A DNA stretch of 64,000 bases from NCBI RefSeq assembly GCF_041321095.1, contig NZ_JBGGWE010000005.1, positions 434,001 to 498,000 on the forward strand, in the 5' to 3' direction. This DNA comes from Fibrella arboris (GTDB lineage: Bacteria > Bacteroidota > Bacteroidia > Cytophagales > Spirosomataceae). Every line of letters begins with the position of its first letter. The stretch's first letter is position 1. Below are positions 25,290-34,075 of the stretch, one piece after another. Position numbers and translations under genes: made by a program. Under the pieces are notes generated by a model that saw only the letters and a program-made list of their open reading frames with translations, made no database searches and was not told the DNA's origin.

Positions 25290-26882
25290 ATGCCGACTTT
25301 ATCGAGCGCTGAGACGTCTTCATGGGGACGTACCTACAACACAAATGACGCTGTTGATGCTGTTATCATCGGCACCGGTGCGGGAGGCGCACCCCTCCTC
25401 GCCCGGCTTGCCCAGGCGGGCAGACGCGTAGTAGCCCTGGAAGCCGGGCCTGAAAAGAATCCTCAAACAGATTATGCCACCGATGAGCGGGCGCAGAACT
25501 TTCTCTTCTGGAACGATGAACGACTGAGTGCAGGCCAGGATCCCCTCGCTTTTGGGTCAAATAATTCGGGAACGGGTGTGGGGGGCTCTACGCTTCATTT
25601 CACGGCCTATACGCCCCGCGCCCAGCCCGATGACCTGCGCATGCAGACGGAGTTCGGTGTAGCTGCCGATTGGCCCATTGACTTCCAGGCCGATCTGGTA
25701 CCGTACTACAACGAGGTTGAGCAATTCCTAGGCGTCTCTGGTCCGGCAAATTACCCCTGGGGGCCGGCACGTACCCAGGCATATCCGTTACCTCCCCTAC
25801 CCTTAAACGGCGCGGCCCAACTTATGCAGCGTGGTTGTGCGGCGTTGGGCATTCGCACGTCACCGGCTGCCAACGCCGCCTTATCGGGCCGGTATTATCA
25901 ACCTGGTGTTGGCTGGCGTGATGCCTGCACCAACCGGGGATTCTGCCAGGCGGGGTGTAGCGTGGGGGCCAAAGCCAGCATGGATGTAACGTACCTGGCG
26001 CTGGCCCGGACATACGGGGCCGAAATCAGGCCAGGCGCTTACGTAACAGCTTTCGATCGGGACACCCTGGGACGCATCACAGCGGTGGTATATAGCCTGA
26101 ACGGACAAACGTATCGGCAACGTTGCCAGGCGGTCTTTCTATGCGCCGGGGCGGTTGAAACGCCCCGGCTATTGCTGCTAAATGAGTTAGCCAACAGCAG
26201 CGGGCAGGTTGGCCGCAACCTGATGGCGCATACAGGTTTGCAGATATGGGGCGAGTTCGACGAGGATGTTCGCCCCTACAAAGGCATTCCCGGCGGTCTG
26301 ATTTCGGAAGATACCCACCGGCCCTTCGCCAACAGATCGGCTGATTTCGCGGGGGGCTATCTGCTACAGTCTATTGGCGTCATGCCGGTCACCTATGTGA
26401 AGCAGATGGCCAGAGGACCTGGCCTTTGGGGACCGGCATTGCAACGGGCCATGAGCCAGTATAACCACGTAGCGGGCATCAACATTCTGGGCGATTGCCT
26501 GCCCTACAGGCATAACTACCTCGAATTATCGGATGAAACAGACAGTCGTGGTCTGCCCAAACCGCGAGTCTATTTCTCAAACGGCGAAAATGAACAGAAA
26601 ATGAATGCCCATGCCGACCAGGTCATGCGCGGTATCTGGGCGGCGGCCGGGGCAAAAAATGTGTGGGCCTTCCCCCGTTCGGCCCATGTGATCGGTACAT
26701 GCCGTATGGGGCATTCACCCGACGAAGCCGTTGTTGACCCCTTCGGCAGATCGTTCGATGTGCCCAACCTCTATATCAGCGACAATTCCACCTTCCCATC
26801 GGCCCTTAGCGTTAACCCCGCCCTGACAATCATGGCGTTATCCTTACGAACAGCAGATAACTTTCTTAAAGGGACCAACTGA
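25290..26882 (+). CDS. GMC family oxidoreductase (gluconate dehydrogenase large-subunit-like)
   Basis: A 530-residue flavoprotein. The FAD-binding motif is VIIGTGAGGAP (about 28-38) with the ribose-binding Glu in ALEAGPE. GTGVGGSTLHF is the GMC signature 1 region, and the C-terminal part has HVIGTCRMG and NPALTIMALSLRTADNFL with the active-site His/Asn pair. It oxidises a sugar, sugar acid or alcohol. No signal peptide or Tat motif is seen, unlike classical periplasmic gluconate 2-dehydrogenase, and no cytochrome subunit is adjacent. Confidence 0.9.
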   Translation: MPTLSSAETSSWGRTYNTNDAVDAVIIGTGAGGAPLLARLAQAGRRVVALEAGPEKNPQTDYATDERAQNFLFWNDERLSAGQDPLAFGSNNSGTGVGGSTLHFTAYTPRAQPDDLRMQTEFGVAADWPIDFQADLVPYYNEVEQFLGVSGPANYPWGPARTQAYPLPPLPLNGAAQLMQRGCAALGIRTSPAANAALSGRYYQPGVGWRDACTNRGFCQAGCSVGAKASMDVTYLALARTYGAEIRPGAYVTAFDRDTLGRITAVVYSLNGQTYRQRCQAVFLCAGAVETPRLLLLNELANSSGQVGRNLMAHTGLQIWGEFDEDVRPYKGIPGGLISEDTHRPFANRSADFAGGYLLQSIGVMPVTYVKQMARGPGLWGPALQRAMSQYNHVAGINILGDCLPYRHNYLELSDETDSRGLPKPRVYFSNGENEQKMNAHADQVMRGIWAAAGAKNVWAFPRSAHVIGTCRMGHSPDEAVVDPFGRSFDVPNLYISDNSTFPSALSVNPALTIMALSLRTADNFLKGTN

Positions 26883-26901
26883 GCAGCGCCTTTGTCTGGC
26901 T

Positions 26902-28260
26902 ATGTATCAGGTTGCTCATAACAACAGTATGGATTTCTTAAAACACATTGAAAAACATTTCGGTACGGGCGCGTACGAGGGCGATCAATACGGTGGCTCA
27001 TCGGCCTCTACCGGTAATGGCCTTCCCGATGGGTCCCCTTCCAACTTTATGTTTGCCACGGGCATTGAATGCTCCTACCCAACCATTAATCAAGGTAAGG
27101 TTCGGCGAGATCAGTTGCGGGAATGCGGGCATTATGACCGGTATAAAGAAGATATTGGCCTGGTAAAAGAGCTGGGCTTGAAAGTGTTGCGCTATGGCCT
27201 GCCTTACTACAGCATTCATGAAGGGCCGGGTAAGTTCAACTGGGAGTTCGCTGATCTGGCTATGGCCGAAATCAAAAGGCAGGGCATCACTCCCATTCTC
27301 GACCTGATGCACTTTGGCGTACCCGACTGGGTTGGCAACTTTCAGAACCCCGAATTACCCATTCATTTTGCTGATTACTGTGCGGCCGTTGCGCAGCGCT
27401 ACCCCTGGGTACGTTACTATACGCCCGTCAATGAGATCTACGTGACAGCCCGGCACAGCGCTAAAGATGGTGTCTGGAATGAACAGTTGAAAAGCGACAA
27501 AGCCTTTGTTACGGCTCTGAAGCACATTGTCGCCGCCAGTATTATGGGTACGCAGCAGATTGCCAGGTACCGCCCGGACACTGTGATTGTGCAAAGTGAG
27601 AGCGCTGAATTCATCCACGAAGTTTGCTCCCTCCCCACTGCCGAGATCAAGCTGCACAATGAACTGCGCTTTCTCTCGCTGGACTTGCTCTATGCGCATC
27701 CACCTATTGCCGACATAGTCCTTTACCTGCTCGACAACGGTATGACCCGGAAAGAATACAACTGGTTTATGGCGGGTCAGCCGCCGGGATATCAGGTGAT
27801 GGGCAACGACTATTATGGCCGGAATGAACAGATCAAGCTACCCGATGGCCAGATGATGAGCTCAATGGATGTACTGGGTTGGTATCAGATCACGAAGCAA
27901 TATTATAACCGGTATCACAAGCCGGTGATGCATACGGAAACAAACGTATTTGAAGCCGACAATGCCCCCACCTGGCTGTATAAGCAATGGTTGAACGTCA
28001 TGCAGATGCGCCGGGACGGGGTGCCCGTGCTAGGGTTCACCTGGTATAGCCTGATCGACCAGATTGATTGGGACACGGGCCTGGCCGAGTTGAATAACCG
28101 GGTCAATGCCTGTGGGCTCTACGATCTCGACCGAAAGCCACGCCCTGTGGCCGATGCCTACAAGCTGATTCTCCAGGAATTTGGTCAGATTACCATCGTG
28201 CCCTACGGTCAGATGCTCGAAATCACCGACCAGCCAGCCAGACTGAAGGTAGAATTTTAA
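26902..28260 (+). CDS. GH1-like glycoside hydrolase
   Basis: A 452-residue soluble TIM-barrel protein related to family 1 glycosidases (clan GH-A). The acid/base is probably Glu178 in TPVNEIYV and the nucleophile Glu346 in VMHTETN. LRYGLPYYSIHEGPGKFNWE is the strand-2 region. The canonical GH1 NEP is NEI here. ATG 26929 (residue 10) may be the true start. It follows the GMC gene by 19 bases and precedes the alpha/beta hydrolase by 4, so the five genes from 23742 look like one unit that releases and oxidises a sugar. Confidence 0.85.
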   Translation: MYQVAHNNSMDFLKHIEKHFGTGAYEGDQYGGSSASTGNGLPDGSPSNFMFATGIECSYPTINQGKVRRDQLRECGHYDRYKEDIGLVKELGLKVLRYGLPYYSIHEGPGKFNWEFADLAMAEIKRQGITPILDLMHFGVPDWVGNFQNPELPIHFADYCAAVAQRYPWVRYYTPVNEIYVTARHSAKDGVWNEQLKSDKAFVTALKHIVAASIMGTQQIARYRPDTVIVQSESAEFIHEVCSLPTAEIKLHNELRFLSLDLLYAHPPIADIVLYLLDNGMTRKEYNWFMAGQPPGYQVMGNDYYGRNEQIKLPDGQMMSSMDVLGWYQITKQYYNRYHKPVMHTETNVFEADNAPTWLYKQWLNVMQMRRDGVPVLGFTWYSLIDQIDWDTGLAELNNRVNACGLYDLDRKPRPVADAYKLILQEFGQITIVPYGQMLEITDQPARLKVEF

Positions 28261-28264
28261 CTGT

Positions 28265-29059
28265 ATGCTTACCACCCTCACCCGTACTCCGCCCCACACA
28301 ACGAAGCCTGCACTGGTTTTTCTGCATTTCTTCGGCGGCTCAATTCAGTCGTGGAATGCCGTGCTGGACCAACTGGCCGAGGAATTTTACTGCCTGACCA
28401 TCGACCTGCCCGGCTTCGGAGAGTCGCCCGCTTTAACTGAACATCAGTCCGTTGACGACGTTTCCAATGAAGTTGCTGCGGTCATTACCGCGCAGTTGGG
28501 CACCCGCCCTTTTTTGTTGATAGGGCATTCGATGGGCGGCAAGATCGCGCTGGCGCTGGCGGCAGGTACGTTGGCAGACTATCGCTCTACGGGTTTACGG
28601 GGCATGGTACTGCTCGCTCCGTCGCCACCAGGGGCCGAACCTATCACGAATAAAGACCGTCAGGAAATGCTGGAACAGCCCAGTCTGCCACCTGACGAGC
28701 AGCGCAAAGCGGCTGGAAAAACGGTGGCTAACATCACAAACCTACCCCTTTCGGACACCATTCGGCAACAACTCATCGCCGACAATCTACGCAGTTCGCC
28801 ACAGGGCTGGTCGGCCTGGCTCACAACGGGCAGTCTGAACGACATTACAGATCGTATGGGGCGTATAGACGTACCTGTAACCATTCTGGCGGGCGACCAC
28901 GACAACGCGTTGCCCCATTCGGTACAATCCACGATGGTGCAGCCCTACCTTCCTCAGGCAACGATAGAGATCATTTCCGGGGCGGGGCATTTGCTGCCGC
29001 TGGAGACCCCTACAGCAGTTAGCCGGGCGATCAGGAACCTTTCCGATCGCGTCCACTAA
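28265..29059 (+). CDS. alpha/beta hydrolase
   Basis: A 264-residue alpha/beta hydrolase. The nucleophile is Ser89 in LIGHSMGGK, the acid lies in LAGDHDNALP and the base is the His of GAGHLLPLE. The oxyanion region is FLHFFGGSIQSW. Cytoplasmic, with the substrate not evident; lactonase or esterase activity on oxidised sugar products would fit the operon but is inference. It closes the cluster that begins at 23742. Confidence 0.87.
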   Translation: MLTTLTRTPPHTTKPALVFLHFFGGSIQSWNAVLDQLAEEFYCLTIDLPGFGESPALTEHQSVDDVSNEVAAVITAQLGTRPFLLIGHSMGGKIALALAAGTLADYRSTGLRGMVLLAPSPPGAEPITNKDRQEMLEQPSLPPDEQRKAAGKTVANITNLPLSDTIRQQLIADNLRSSPQGWSAWLTTGSLNDITDRMGRIDVPVTILAGDHDNALPHSVQSTMVQPYLPQATIEIISGAGHLLPLETPTAVSRAIRNLSDRVH

Positions 29060-29280
29060 CCAACTTATTTATTATAGTATAACTGGAACAGCCTGTAGAC
29101 CGTTACACGCCCGTGAGTCAGTAGCTTTTTATAAAGGCATCCATAGCGCATCACCGATGGTTGGAGACTCGGTGGTCGAGACCGATAAACGCCTCAATGG
29201 TTCTTTCGGCCCGGTGGCGATACCGGGCATTGGCTCACTACGCACCCAGCAGCCGCTCGCCAGACGCTACAGAACGCCTG

Positions 29281-29332
29281 ACATACAATAAAAAAGGGAG
29301 CATCAGTTAATGCTCCCTTTTTTATTGTATGT
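29281..29332. terminator. perfect 23-bp hairpin terminator
   Basis: Arms 29281-29303 and 29310-29332 are perfectly complementary with a 6-base loop. The stem contains A6 and T6 tracts around GGGAGCAT, so it can act in both directions. It lies 12 bases beyond the stop of the small basic gene at 29344 on the minus strand. The 221 bases from 29060 to 29280 hold no gene I recognise. Confidence 0.9.
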
Positions 29333-29343
29333 ATACGAACCAG

Positions 29344-29580
29344 CTATGGGTTCTTCATGTCTTTGGCTTCTTTCTTGGCGGCTTTAGCGGCTTTTTTGCT
29401 GTCTTTCGCCATATCTTTTGCCATGTCATTGCCATTGGCATCAGCCTGCTGCTTCATTTTCCGAGCCTCTTTTTTGGCCATTTTTGCTTCTTTCTTAGCT
29501 GCTTTAGCAGCGTCGTCCTGAGCAAACGAAACCGACGTACCTGCAATGAGGAGCGCGGCAAACAAGATCAACTTTTTCAT
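29344..29580 (-). CDS. small secreted Lys/Ala-rich protein
   Basis: A 78-residue protein with a signal peptide (cleavage after VSFAQ, residue 21) and a mature part of about 57 residues made almost wholly of Lys, Ala, Met, Asp and Glu (AAKAAKKEAKMAKKEARKMK). It is similar to its neighbour at 29741 and in composition to the larger protein at 18556. It is probably helical and strongly charged, in the periplasm or outside. No known family and no function to assign. Confidence 0.7.
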   Translation of the reverse strand: MKKLILFAALLIAGTSVSFAQDDAAKAAKKEAKMAKKEARKMKQQADANGNDMAKDMAKDSKKAAKAAKKEAKDMKNP

Positions 29581-29672
29581 ACTCTGAGTTTGGTTTGTTT
29601 GCCAATTAAACTACTTATACTATAGACTTGTTATTAAATTTCATTAATCCATTTCCGGCTGTCCATAAACGG

Positions 29673-29722
29673 CAATCCACTAAAAAGGGAAGACCGATTG
29701 GTCTTCCCTTTTTAGTGGATTG
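29673..29722. terminator. perfect 23-bp hairpin terminator
   Basis: Arms 29673-29695 and 29700-29722 pair without mismatch around a GATT loop, with A5 and T5 tracts inside the stem. It lies 18 bases past the stop of the gene at 29741 on the minus strand. Same stem length and plan as 29281-29332 but a different sequence. Confidence 0.9.
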
Positions 29723-29740
29723 AATGAATCAAAGATGACC

Positions 29741-29971
29741 CTAGTTCGTAGTCATCTTCGCTTCTTTCTTCATGTGCTTGGCCTCCTTTTTCGTCTCCTT
29801 AGCAATGTTTTTGCTTACTTTATCGTCCACTTTGCCCGCTTCATGTTTCATTTTTCGGGCTTCTTTCTTGACCATTCGTGCGCTTTGCTTCGCAACTTTA
29901 ACACTGTCCTGAGCAGAAGAGACTGACAGACCTGCAAAAAGCAGCGCTGCCAACAGAAGTAGCTTTTTCAT
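29741..29971 (-). CDS. small secreted Lys-rich protein
   Basis: A 76-residue protein from ATG 29971, chosen because it opens directly into a signal peptide (MKKLLLLAALLFAGLSVSSAQ); a longer frame to 30016 adds an unlikely leader. The mature part is Lys/Ala/Met/Glu rich (MVKKEARKMKHEAGKVDDKV). It is a paralogue of the gene at 29344, in the same orientation, and each has its own 23-bp terminator. Function unknown. Confidence 0.7.
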   Translation of the reverse strand: MKKLLLLAALLFAGLSVSSAQDSVKVAKQSARMVKKEARKMKHEAGKVDDKVSKNIAKETKKEAKHMKKEAKMTTN

Positions 29972-30060
29972 TGTAGTGACCGGTTTGTTTTCACCATTAA
30001 CCACCAGTTTATCCACGAGGCCGAAATTTCTTTTAAACGGCCAAACCCTGAGGAAGCGCC

Positions 30061-31653
30061 TTAAACCATTTCAGTCTTGAACTCCGATGTTTTATGGAAC
30101 ACAATGTCCGGATTGTTGTCCTGGTTCATACGCAGCATCCAGTCTGATTCGGCCAGGAATACAGGATTCTGATCTTTATCATAGCCAATCTGATTCCCCT
30201 TCAACCGGATAAACTCCGCCAGTTTGACTTTATCGTCGGACGTTATCCAGCAGGCACGGCTCGTGTTCATGTGTACCCAACGACATTTAGCTCCGTATTC
30301 ATGCTCGAGCCGGTATTGGATCACTTCAAACTGAAGTTCCCCTACTGTACCCACAATCTTACGATTTCCCAGGGCCAGCGTAAACAACTGCGCCACACCC
30401 TCATCGGTAAGTTGCTGGATACCTTTCTCCAACTGCTTCGATTTCATCGGATCAAGGTTGATCAGTTCTTTGAACAGTTCCGGCGAGAAACTAGGAATAC
30501 CCTGATACTGAAAATCTTCACCTTCTGTCAGCGTATCACCAATTTTGAACGTACCTGTATCGTAGAGGCCAATTACATCGCCCGGAAACCCTTCTTCAAC
30601 GACGGCTTTGGCATCGGCCATGAAGCTAAACGGACTGGAGAACCGAACGTCTTTGTCGAGGCGCGTGTGGTGGTAAAACTTACCTCGTTCAAACAGGCCT
30701 GAACACACCCGCAGAAACGCGATGCGGTCGCGGTGACGTGGATCGAGATTGGCGTGGATCTTAAAGACAAAGCCACTGAATTTGGCTTCTTCGGGCTCGA
30801 CAATGCGCTTGTCGGTAGGCCGGGCAATTGGTTCAGGCGATACCTGACAGAACCCATCCAGGAGTTCTTTAACCCCAAAATTATTGACCGCTGATCCGAA
30901 GAATACGGGAGCAATCATACCAGCCCGATACGCCTCTACATCAAACGGGTCATAAACCCCTTCGATCAGTTCTACATCTTCGCGCAGTTGAGCGGCATCA
31001 CGGGCGCCCACTTTTTCATCGAGTAATGGCGTATCGATGTCAATAGGAAGCACGTCATCTTCCACTTTGGTTTTATTGACCCGGAAGAAATATAACTTTT
31101 TCTCGTAAAGGCTATACACCCCCTTGAAATCAGAACCCATGTTGACCGGCCACGTTAAGGGACGCACCCGGATGTTCAGCTTCTCTTCCAGTTCGTCGAG
31201 CAGGTCGAACGGGTTACGTCCCTCCCGGTCCATTTTATTCACAAAAATGATCACCGGTGTATCCCGCATCCGGCAGACTTCCATCAGTCGCTCAGTCTGT
31301 TCTTCGACCCCTTTCACGCAGTCGATCACCAGAATGACGCTATCAACCGCAGTGAGGGTACGGTAGGTGTCTTCGGCAAAATCTTTGTGACCAGGCGTAT
31401 CAAGGATATTTATCTTTTTTCCGTCGTAGTCGAAGGTCATCACCGACGTAGCTACGGAGATACCCCGTTGCTTCTCGATCTCCATGAAATCGGAAGTAGC
31501 CGACTTCTTTATTTTATTGGATTTTACGGCTCCGGCGGTTTGAATAGCGCCGCCAAAAAGCAGCAGTTTTTCGGTCAGTGTGGTTTTGCCTGCATCGGGG
31601 TGGCTGATGATGGCGAACGTCCGCCGACGGGCAATTTCCTGCTCTCTGTTCAT
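30061..31653 (-). CDS. prfC: peptide chain release factor 3
   Basis: A 530-residue translational GTPase of the expected RF3 length. The G1 loop is SHPDAGKTTL (Lys23), G3 is DTPGHKDF and G4 is NKMDREGR. The segment with VATSVMTFDY (switch I region) and the C-terminal RF3 domains (FEVIQYRLEHEYG) are characteristic. It recycles RF1/RF2 after peptide release. Not to be confused with EF-G or TypA, which have other C-terminal domains. A single gene with its own promoter (31680-31687). Confidence 0.97.
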   Translation of the reverse strand: MNREQEIARRRTFAIISHPDAGKTTLTEKLLLFGGAIQTAGAVKSNKIKKSATSDFMEIEKQRGISVATSVMTFDYDGKKINILDTPGHKDFAEDTYRTLTAVDSVILVIDCVKGVEEQTERLMEVCRMRDTPVIIFVNKMDREGRNPFDLLDELEEKLNIRVRPLTWPVNMGSDFKGVYSLYEKKLYFFRVNKTKVEDDVLPIDIDTPLLDEKVGARDAAQLREDVELIEGVYDPFDVEAYRAGMIAPVFFGSAVNNFGVKELLDGFCQVSPEPIARPTDKRIVEPEEAKFSGFVFKIHANLDPRHRDRIAFLRVCSGLFERGKFYHHTRLDKDVRFSSPFSFMADAKAVVEEGFPGDVIGLYDTGTFKIGDTLTEGEDFQYQGIPSFSPELFKELINLDPMKSKQLEKGIQQLTDEGVAQLFTLALGNRKIVGTVGELQFEVIQYRLEHEYGAKCRWVHMNTSRACWITSDDKVKLAEFIRLKGNQIGYDKDQNPVFLAESDWMLRMNQDNNPDIVFHKTSEFKTEMV

Positions 31654-31679
31654 TTAGTACTTTTCTAAGAATCAGGCCA

Positions 31680-31687
31680 CAAAGGTA
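31680..31687 (-). promoter_or_regulatory. -7 promoter box of prfC
   Basis: Read on the minus strand the bases give TACCTTTG, an exact match to TAnnTTTG, 27 bases before the prfC start. The -33 region is A/T poor and unconvincing. Confidence 0.55.
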
Positions 31688-31809
31688 CAAAAAAAGGAGG
31701 GGAAAGGGAAGTAAACCATTTCTAAGCGATTACCAAAAACCAAGCCTACAACTAATCGTCCTTAAACCTTCATACAGCCTGTCAGTTTACAGAAGAAACA
31801 CCCAACGCT

Positions 31810-32304
31810 ATGAAAAAGATGACTTATGCGGCTGCTTTGCTAGCCATTACCCTGGGTACGTTCCTGTTTAGTTGTGAATCGAAAACAGAGAACAAGGCTG
31901 AAGACGTGGCCGAAGCCAAGCAGGAGGTAGTTAATGCCCAACAGGAAGGCGCCACTAAAGAGGAAGTGATGAATAAACAGGCCGATCTTGATTCGGCCCG
32001 GAAAGATTTCAAAAAAACGTGGGACGTTGACCGTGACGATATGCGGAAGGAACTCAACGCCGAACTGGAAGACATTGACGAAAAAACGGCCAAATACGAG
32101 CGCGATCTGAATTCGGCCACGGGCGCGGCGAAAACCAAACTCACAACTGCCCTGGCAACGCTCAAGAAGGAACGGGCTACCATGACTGGTTTGCTTAAAG
32201 AAATAGATCAGGTGACTGCCACTAGCTGGGACAAAACCAAAAAGGCGATTGAGACAGTGAAAGACGGCGTAGATGACCGGGTCGACGCACTGGACGCCAA
32301 TTAA
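31810..32304 (+). CDS. helical lipoprotein of unknown function
   Basis: A 164-residue lipoprotein: Lys-rich start, hydrophobic core and lipobox LFSC with Cys at about residue 22. The mature part is almost all helix, rich in Glu, Lys, Ala and Asp, and predicted to form a coiled coil (residues 35-150: KQADLDSARKDFKK, NAELEDIDEKTAKYERDL). No recognised family. It sits alone between prfC and a clear terminator. An envelope stress or spacer role is possible but unsupported. Confidence 0.7.
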   Translation: MKKMTYAAALLAITLGTFLFSCESKTENKAEDVAEAKQEVVNAQQEGATKEEVMNKQADLDSARKDFKKTWDVDRDDMRKELNAELEDIDEKTAKYERDLNSATGAAKTKLTTALATLKKERATMTGLLKEIDQVTATSWDKTKKAIETVKDGVDDRVDALDAN

Positions 32305-32605
32305 CCGCCCGGGTATTTATCTGTTACTTTTCGGGAAGAGGGTCGTCTGACCAATCAGTACGATCAGTTGCCCTATCCCATAAGCGGATCCCCGACTTCC
32401 ACAGTCGGGGATTTTTTGTGGAAATAGGTGGGTAATTAACTCCACACATTTTTAGGTCGGCTGACCATTCATCCCATTAACACCTTAACCACCCTCAATG
32501 CTAACTATCTGACAATAAGCCACTAACCGATTTAGTAAGAACCTGGCTTCTCTATTCAGATAATCTGGCATAATTATTTACCTGTATCGGCTAAACAGCA
32601 GGTAT
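32305..32605. other. 301-base gene-free stretch
   Basis: Apart from the terminator at 32388-32417 the stretch is A/T rich, with no open frame of note and no repeat. The last 60 bases probably hold the promoter of the 32606 gene, but no exact TAnnTTTG box is seen. Confidence 0.5.
32388..32417 (+). terminator. rho-independent terminator
   Basis: Perfect 10-bp stem ATCCCCGACT (32388-32397) with 32403-32412, loop TCCAC, then TTTTT. It lies 84 bases after the lipoprotein stop. Confidence 0.9.
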
Positions 32606-32833
32606 ATGATGACTTCTATGAACTGGACCCCAACCCATTTCCCCGCGGCCATGCGGTCGTTAAGTCCCAGCACCCGGGCAAAAGCCATTGAATTGGCTAA
32701 TCTGTTGATGGCCCGTGGCGACATGGACCGTCAGGAAGCTATTCAGGCCAGTATCCTAGAAGCCCGTCGGCAAGCCCGCGCCATGTACCCTGACACACAA
32801 AACTCGTCAGTTTACACATTCCCTCAAGCCTGA
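32606..32833 (+). CDS. small hypothetical protein (stress-associated type)
   Basis: A 75-residue soluble protein. MNWTPTHFPAAMRSLSPSTR followed by a helix with GDMDRQEAIQASILEARRQAR looks like the small conserved proteins often found beside Bacteroidota stress genes. The start could be 32606 or ATG 32618 (MNWTP). It is followed by a copper-binding four-helix protein and a GSP26-like flavoprotein in the same direction. I know no function. Confidence 0.6.
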   Translation: MMTSMNWTPTHFPAAMRSLSPSTRAKAIELANLLMARGDMDRQEAIQASILEARRQARAMYPDTQNSSVYTFPQA

Positions 32834-32863
32834 TTCACAGCGAATAGATAAACGAGCAACCTT

Positions 32864-33277
32864 ATGACCTGGAACAAGACAATATACGATACGTTAACTG
32901 GCTGTGCTGCCCTCTGCGACGAAACTGCTACTGAATCATCGCGGGCTGCAGACATTGAGAACTGGTATCGGTTCATTTTCCTGAATCTGGACTGTGCTGA
33001 TCTGTGCCGTCAGGTGGCTATGCTGTACGTTCGTGGCTCAGAAAACACCCGGTTACTCGCGCAAACGTGTGTTGAAGTATGCGAAAAATGTGCTGATGAG
33101 GCCCGGCAGCTCTCAGGCGAGCGGGCTAAACAAGTCTACGCGATGTGCCAGCAAACCATTGTCAGCTGCTCGAATATCCTCAAAATGGATTCACCCCGCG
33201 AGATCGAAACAGCGGCCACAACGACACCAGCGTCTTTGTTCTACGGAATAGACCTGCGTGACGCCCTGTATAATTAA
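32864..33277 (+). CDS. four-helix bundle copper-binding protein
   Basis: A 137-residue cytoplasmic protein with nine Cys spaced along predicted helices: Cys14, 18, 44, 48, 69, 73, 76, 95 and 102. The CxxxC pairs (CAALC, CADLC, CVEVCEKC) are those of the DUF326/Csp family, whose characterised members line the inside of a four-helix bundle with thiols and store Cu(I). No Tat or Sec signal, so a cytosolic Csp3-like form is likely. Mature members often run about 110-135 residues, in agreement. Confidence 0.88.
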   Translation: MTWNKTIYDTLTGCAALCDETATESSRAADIENWYRFIFLNLDCADLCRQVAMLYVRGSENTRLLAQTCVEVCEKCADEARQLSGERAKQVYAMCQQTIVSCSNILKMDSPREIETAATTTPASLFYGIDLRDALYN

Positions 33278-33283
33278 ACTCGA

Positions 33284-33334
33284 TGCGTAAGCAGTGAGTA
33301 AGCCCTCAATAACCGCCTGATCACTGCTTACGCA
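33284..33334. repeat. intergenic inverted repeat, perfect 14 bp
   Basis: Arms 33284-33297 and 33321-33334 (TGCGTAAGCAGTGA and complement) pair without mismatch around a 23-base loop, starting 7 bases after the copper protein stop. No U-tract. Confidence 0.8.
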
Positions 33335-33366
33335 ATACATTGTCATACAGCGGTTCGCCGCAGGGT

Positions 33367-33444
33367 TTCAGTTTACCGTTTTTAGTTGATACGCGTTCAG
33401 CTACCTGCTTTATATGGCAGCAACACTGAAAACGGTAAACTGAA
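33367..33444. repeat. intergenic inverted repeat, perfect 16 bp
   Basis: Arms 33367-33382 and 33429-33444 (TTCAGTTTACCGTTTT and complement) pair perfectly around a 46-base loop. The following CAGTAAACTTTTTT leads into the start at 33474. The words GTTTACCGTTT and CAGTAAACT recur in the palindromes at 37506 and 39147, in the same place relative to the next gene. Confidence 0.85.
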
Positions 33445-33473
33445 GACAGTAAACTTTTTTATTTCTCAACACT

Positions 33474-33977
33474 ATGGAAACGCAACAGCAGAAAAACACG
33501 GGCCTGGAAAAGATCAAGGATTTGGTTGAAGACATTCGCATTGCCATGATGACCACGCTTGATGAACAGGGGAACCTGGTGAGTCGGCCGATGGCCTGCA
33601 TGCAGATGGACGCCGAGGGCACACTCTGGTTCTTCACAAAAAAATCATCGCCCAAGGTCGATCAGGTGACCCAACACGACCATAAAGTGAACCTCAGCTT
33701 CGCCAATGCGTCTGACGCTGACTTTGTCTCTATTTCGGGTTCGGCCGAAGAACTGGACGATCGTGGCAAAATCAATGCGTTGTGGTCCGATATGGCCAAG
33801 CCCTGGTTCCCCGACGGAAAAGACGATCCGCAGCTAACGTTATTAAAAGTGCATGTCGAAATGGCCGAGTATTGGGATTCAACTGATAGTCGCCTTGTAC
33901 GCCTGTTCGAGATGGCCCGCGCCGCCGTCACCGGTGACACCTACAAAGAGGGCGAAAATGTGAAAGTGATCAACTAG
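33474..33977 (+). CDS. pyridoxamine 5'-phosphate oxidase-family protein (general stress protein 26-like)
   Basis: A 167-residue split-barrel flavin-binding protein. IRIAMMTTLDEQGNLVSRPM and GTLWFFTKKSSPKV are the conserved strands of the GSP26 group; VNLSFANASDADFVSISGSA and the WFPDGKDDP segment complete the match. These proteins bind FMN or F420-like cofactors and are induced by general stress, but activities are mostly unknown. The third gene of a small group with the copper protein. Confidence 0.88.
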   Translation: METQQQKNTGLEKIKDLVEDIRIAMMTTLDEQGNLVSRPMACMQMDAEGTLWFFTKKSSPKVDQVTQHDHKVNLSFANASDADFVSISGSAEELDDRGKINALWSDMAKPWFPDGKDDPQLTLLKVHVEMAEYWDSTDSRLVRLFEMARAAVTGDTYKEGENVKVIN

Positions 33978-34075
33978 CTGATTTGCCATTTGGGGTTTCT
34001 AGTTTGGCGTTGCCCTGTTGTTAACCAATACCTGACAAAGTAGCGCAACGTCAGACTTAAACCAGATTCTATTTT

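Noticed and set aside
29060..29280. Possible small gene in the gap after the alpha/beta hydrolase
   Set aside because: Frames are short and interrupted, and no translated piece resembles a known family.
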